The notes under the pieces: model-generated | Databases searched by the model: none | Seen by the model: the letters and a program-made list of their open reading frames with translations, nothing else | What the model was told of the DNA's origin: nothing | Assembly: GCA_011523705.1 (NCBI GenBank) | Contig: WTGC01000194.1 | Span: 1 to 59,600 of the forward strand | Origin: Chloroflexota bacterium | GTDB lineage: Bacteria; Chloroflexota; Anaerolineae; Aggregatilineales; Phototrophicaceae | Direction: 5' to 3' | Length of the DNA: 59,600 nt | Shown here: one piece after another, positions 59,554 through 59,600 of the stretch | Layout: each line of letters starts with the position of its first letter | How positions within the stretch are numbered: position 1 is the stretch's first letter | Translations under genes and position numbers: made by a program

Positions 59554-59600
59554 GGCCCCTTCGTCTAGCGGCCTAGGATGCCACCCTTTCAAGGTGGAGA
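59554..59600 (+). tRNA. tRNA-Glu (anticodon UUC), 3' part cut off
   Basis: Starts GGCCCCT (acceptor 5' strand), D-arm TCGTCTAGCGGCCTAGGAT, then anticodon stem CCACC / GGTGG around loop CTTTCAA with anticodon TTC. This follows the bacterial tRNA-Glu pattern base for base in the D-arm. The variable region, T-arm and acceptor 3' strand lie beyond the window. Confidence 0.92.

Overview
The window looks like a chromosomal stretch from a Chloroflexota bacterium, probably Anaerolineae-like. The reasons are the moderately high GC content, weak operon structure with many short divergent and convergent units, membrane-anchored proteins with long Thr/Pro linkers (SUMF1-, LysM/lamin-tail- and PsbP-like proteins), a cdaA-cdaR pair, and a REC/roadblock fusion protein. 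This assignment is inference from gene style, not a database match. No phage, integrase, intact IS or CRISPR array is seen. The only mobile-type DNA is a pair of short inverted-repeat elements at about 46.3-47.7 kb.

Layout. 0-9 kb: a cut-off secreted protein, an isocitrate/isopropylmalate dehydrogenase-like gene with a MarR regulator, a glycosyltransferase, a def-acetyltransferase-S9 peptidase operon, and an OmpR-type two-component system. Three TTTACA repeats with an 11-bp period lie upstream of the two-component genes. 9-13 kb: a three-gene ABC importer of the ferric-iron type, with a perfect palindrome in its leader. 13.3-16.6 kb: a compact cassette of a ubiquitin-conjugating-enzyme-like (E2) protein, a JAB/MPN protein with a C-terminal UBC/RWD-like region, and an E1-like adenylyltransferase. 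It runs tail to tail with an unrecognised gene. This is the most interesting system in the window.

16.6-37 kb: mixed housekeeping and small accessory genes. These include a hydrolase, tandem GNATs, a metallo-beta-lactamase-fold protein with a mismatch-type uracil-DNA glycosylase, gatB-ssb-SDR, an aminotransferase, a DUF5996 protein, a NUDIX CoA pyrophosphatase, a CNNM/CorC-type transporter with an AlkA-like glycosylase, a PfkB kinase with a SUMF1-domain protein, a cNMP/PH membrane protein, tatA, a DUF1992 protein, and a LysM/lamin-tail protein. 37.5-44.8 kb: a glycogen locus with glgA, glgC, two stand-alone CBM48 proteins and an alpha-glucan phosphorylase, interrupted by an LLM-class oxidoreductase. 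Together these cover ADP-glucose synthesis, polymerisation, a probable glycogen-binding function and phosphorolysis.

44.8-59.6 kb: miaB; an SH3/Ig-like lipoprotein whose leader is invaded by one repeat element and followed by a second; a REC-roadblock protein whose C-terminus resembles a dead TnpA (Y1) domain; polA; argF; cdaA-cdaR (c-di-AMP synthesis); der; lepB; a YgiT-type zinc-finger protein; a class II aldolase; and a tRNA-Glu(UUC) cut by the right edge with a good promoter in front of it.

Start codons were chosen from visible ribosome binding sites and domain boundaries and differ in places from the longest possible frame. Terminator calls are weak because the hairpins here lack U-tracts.
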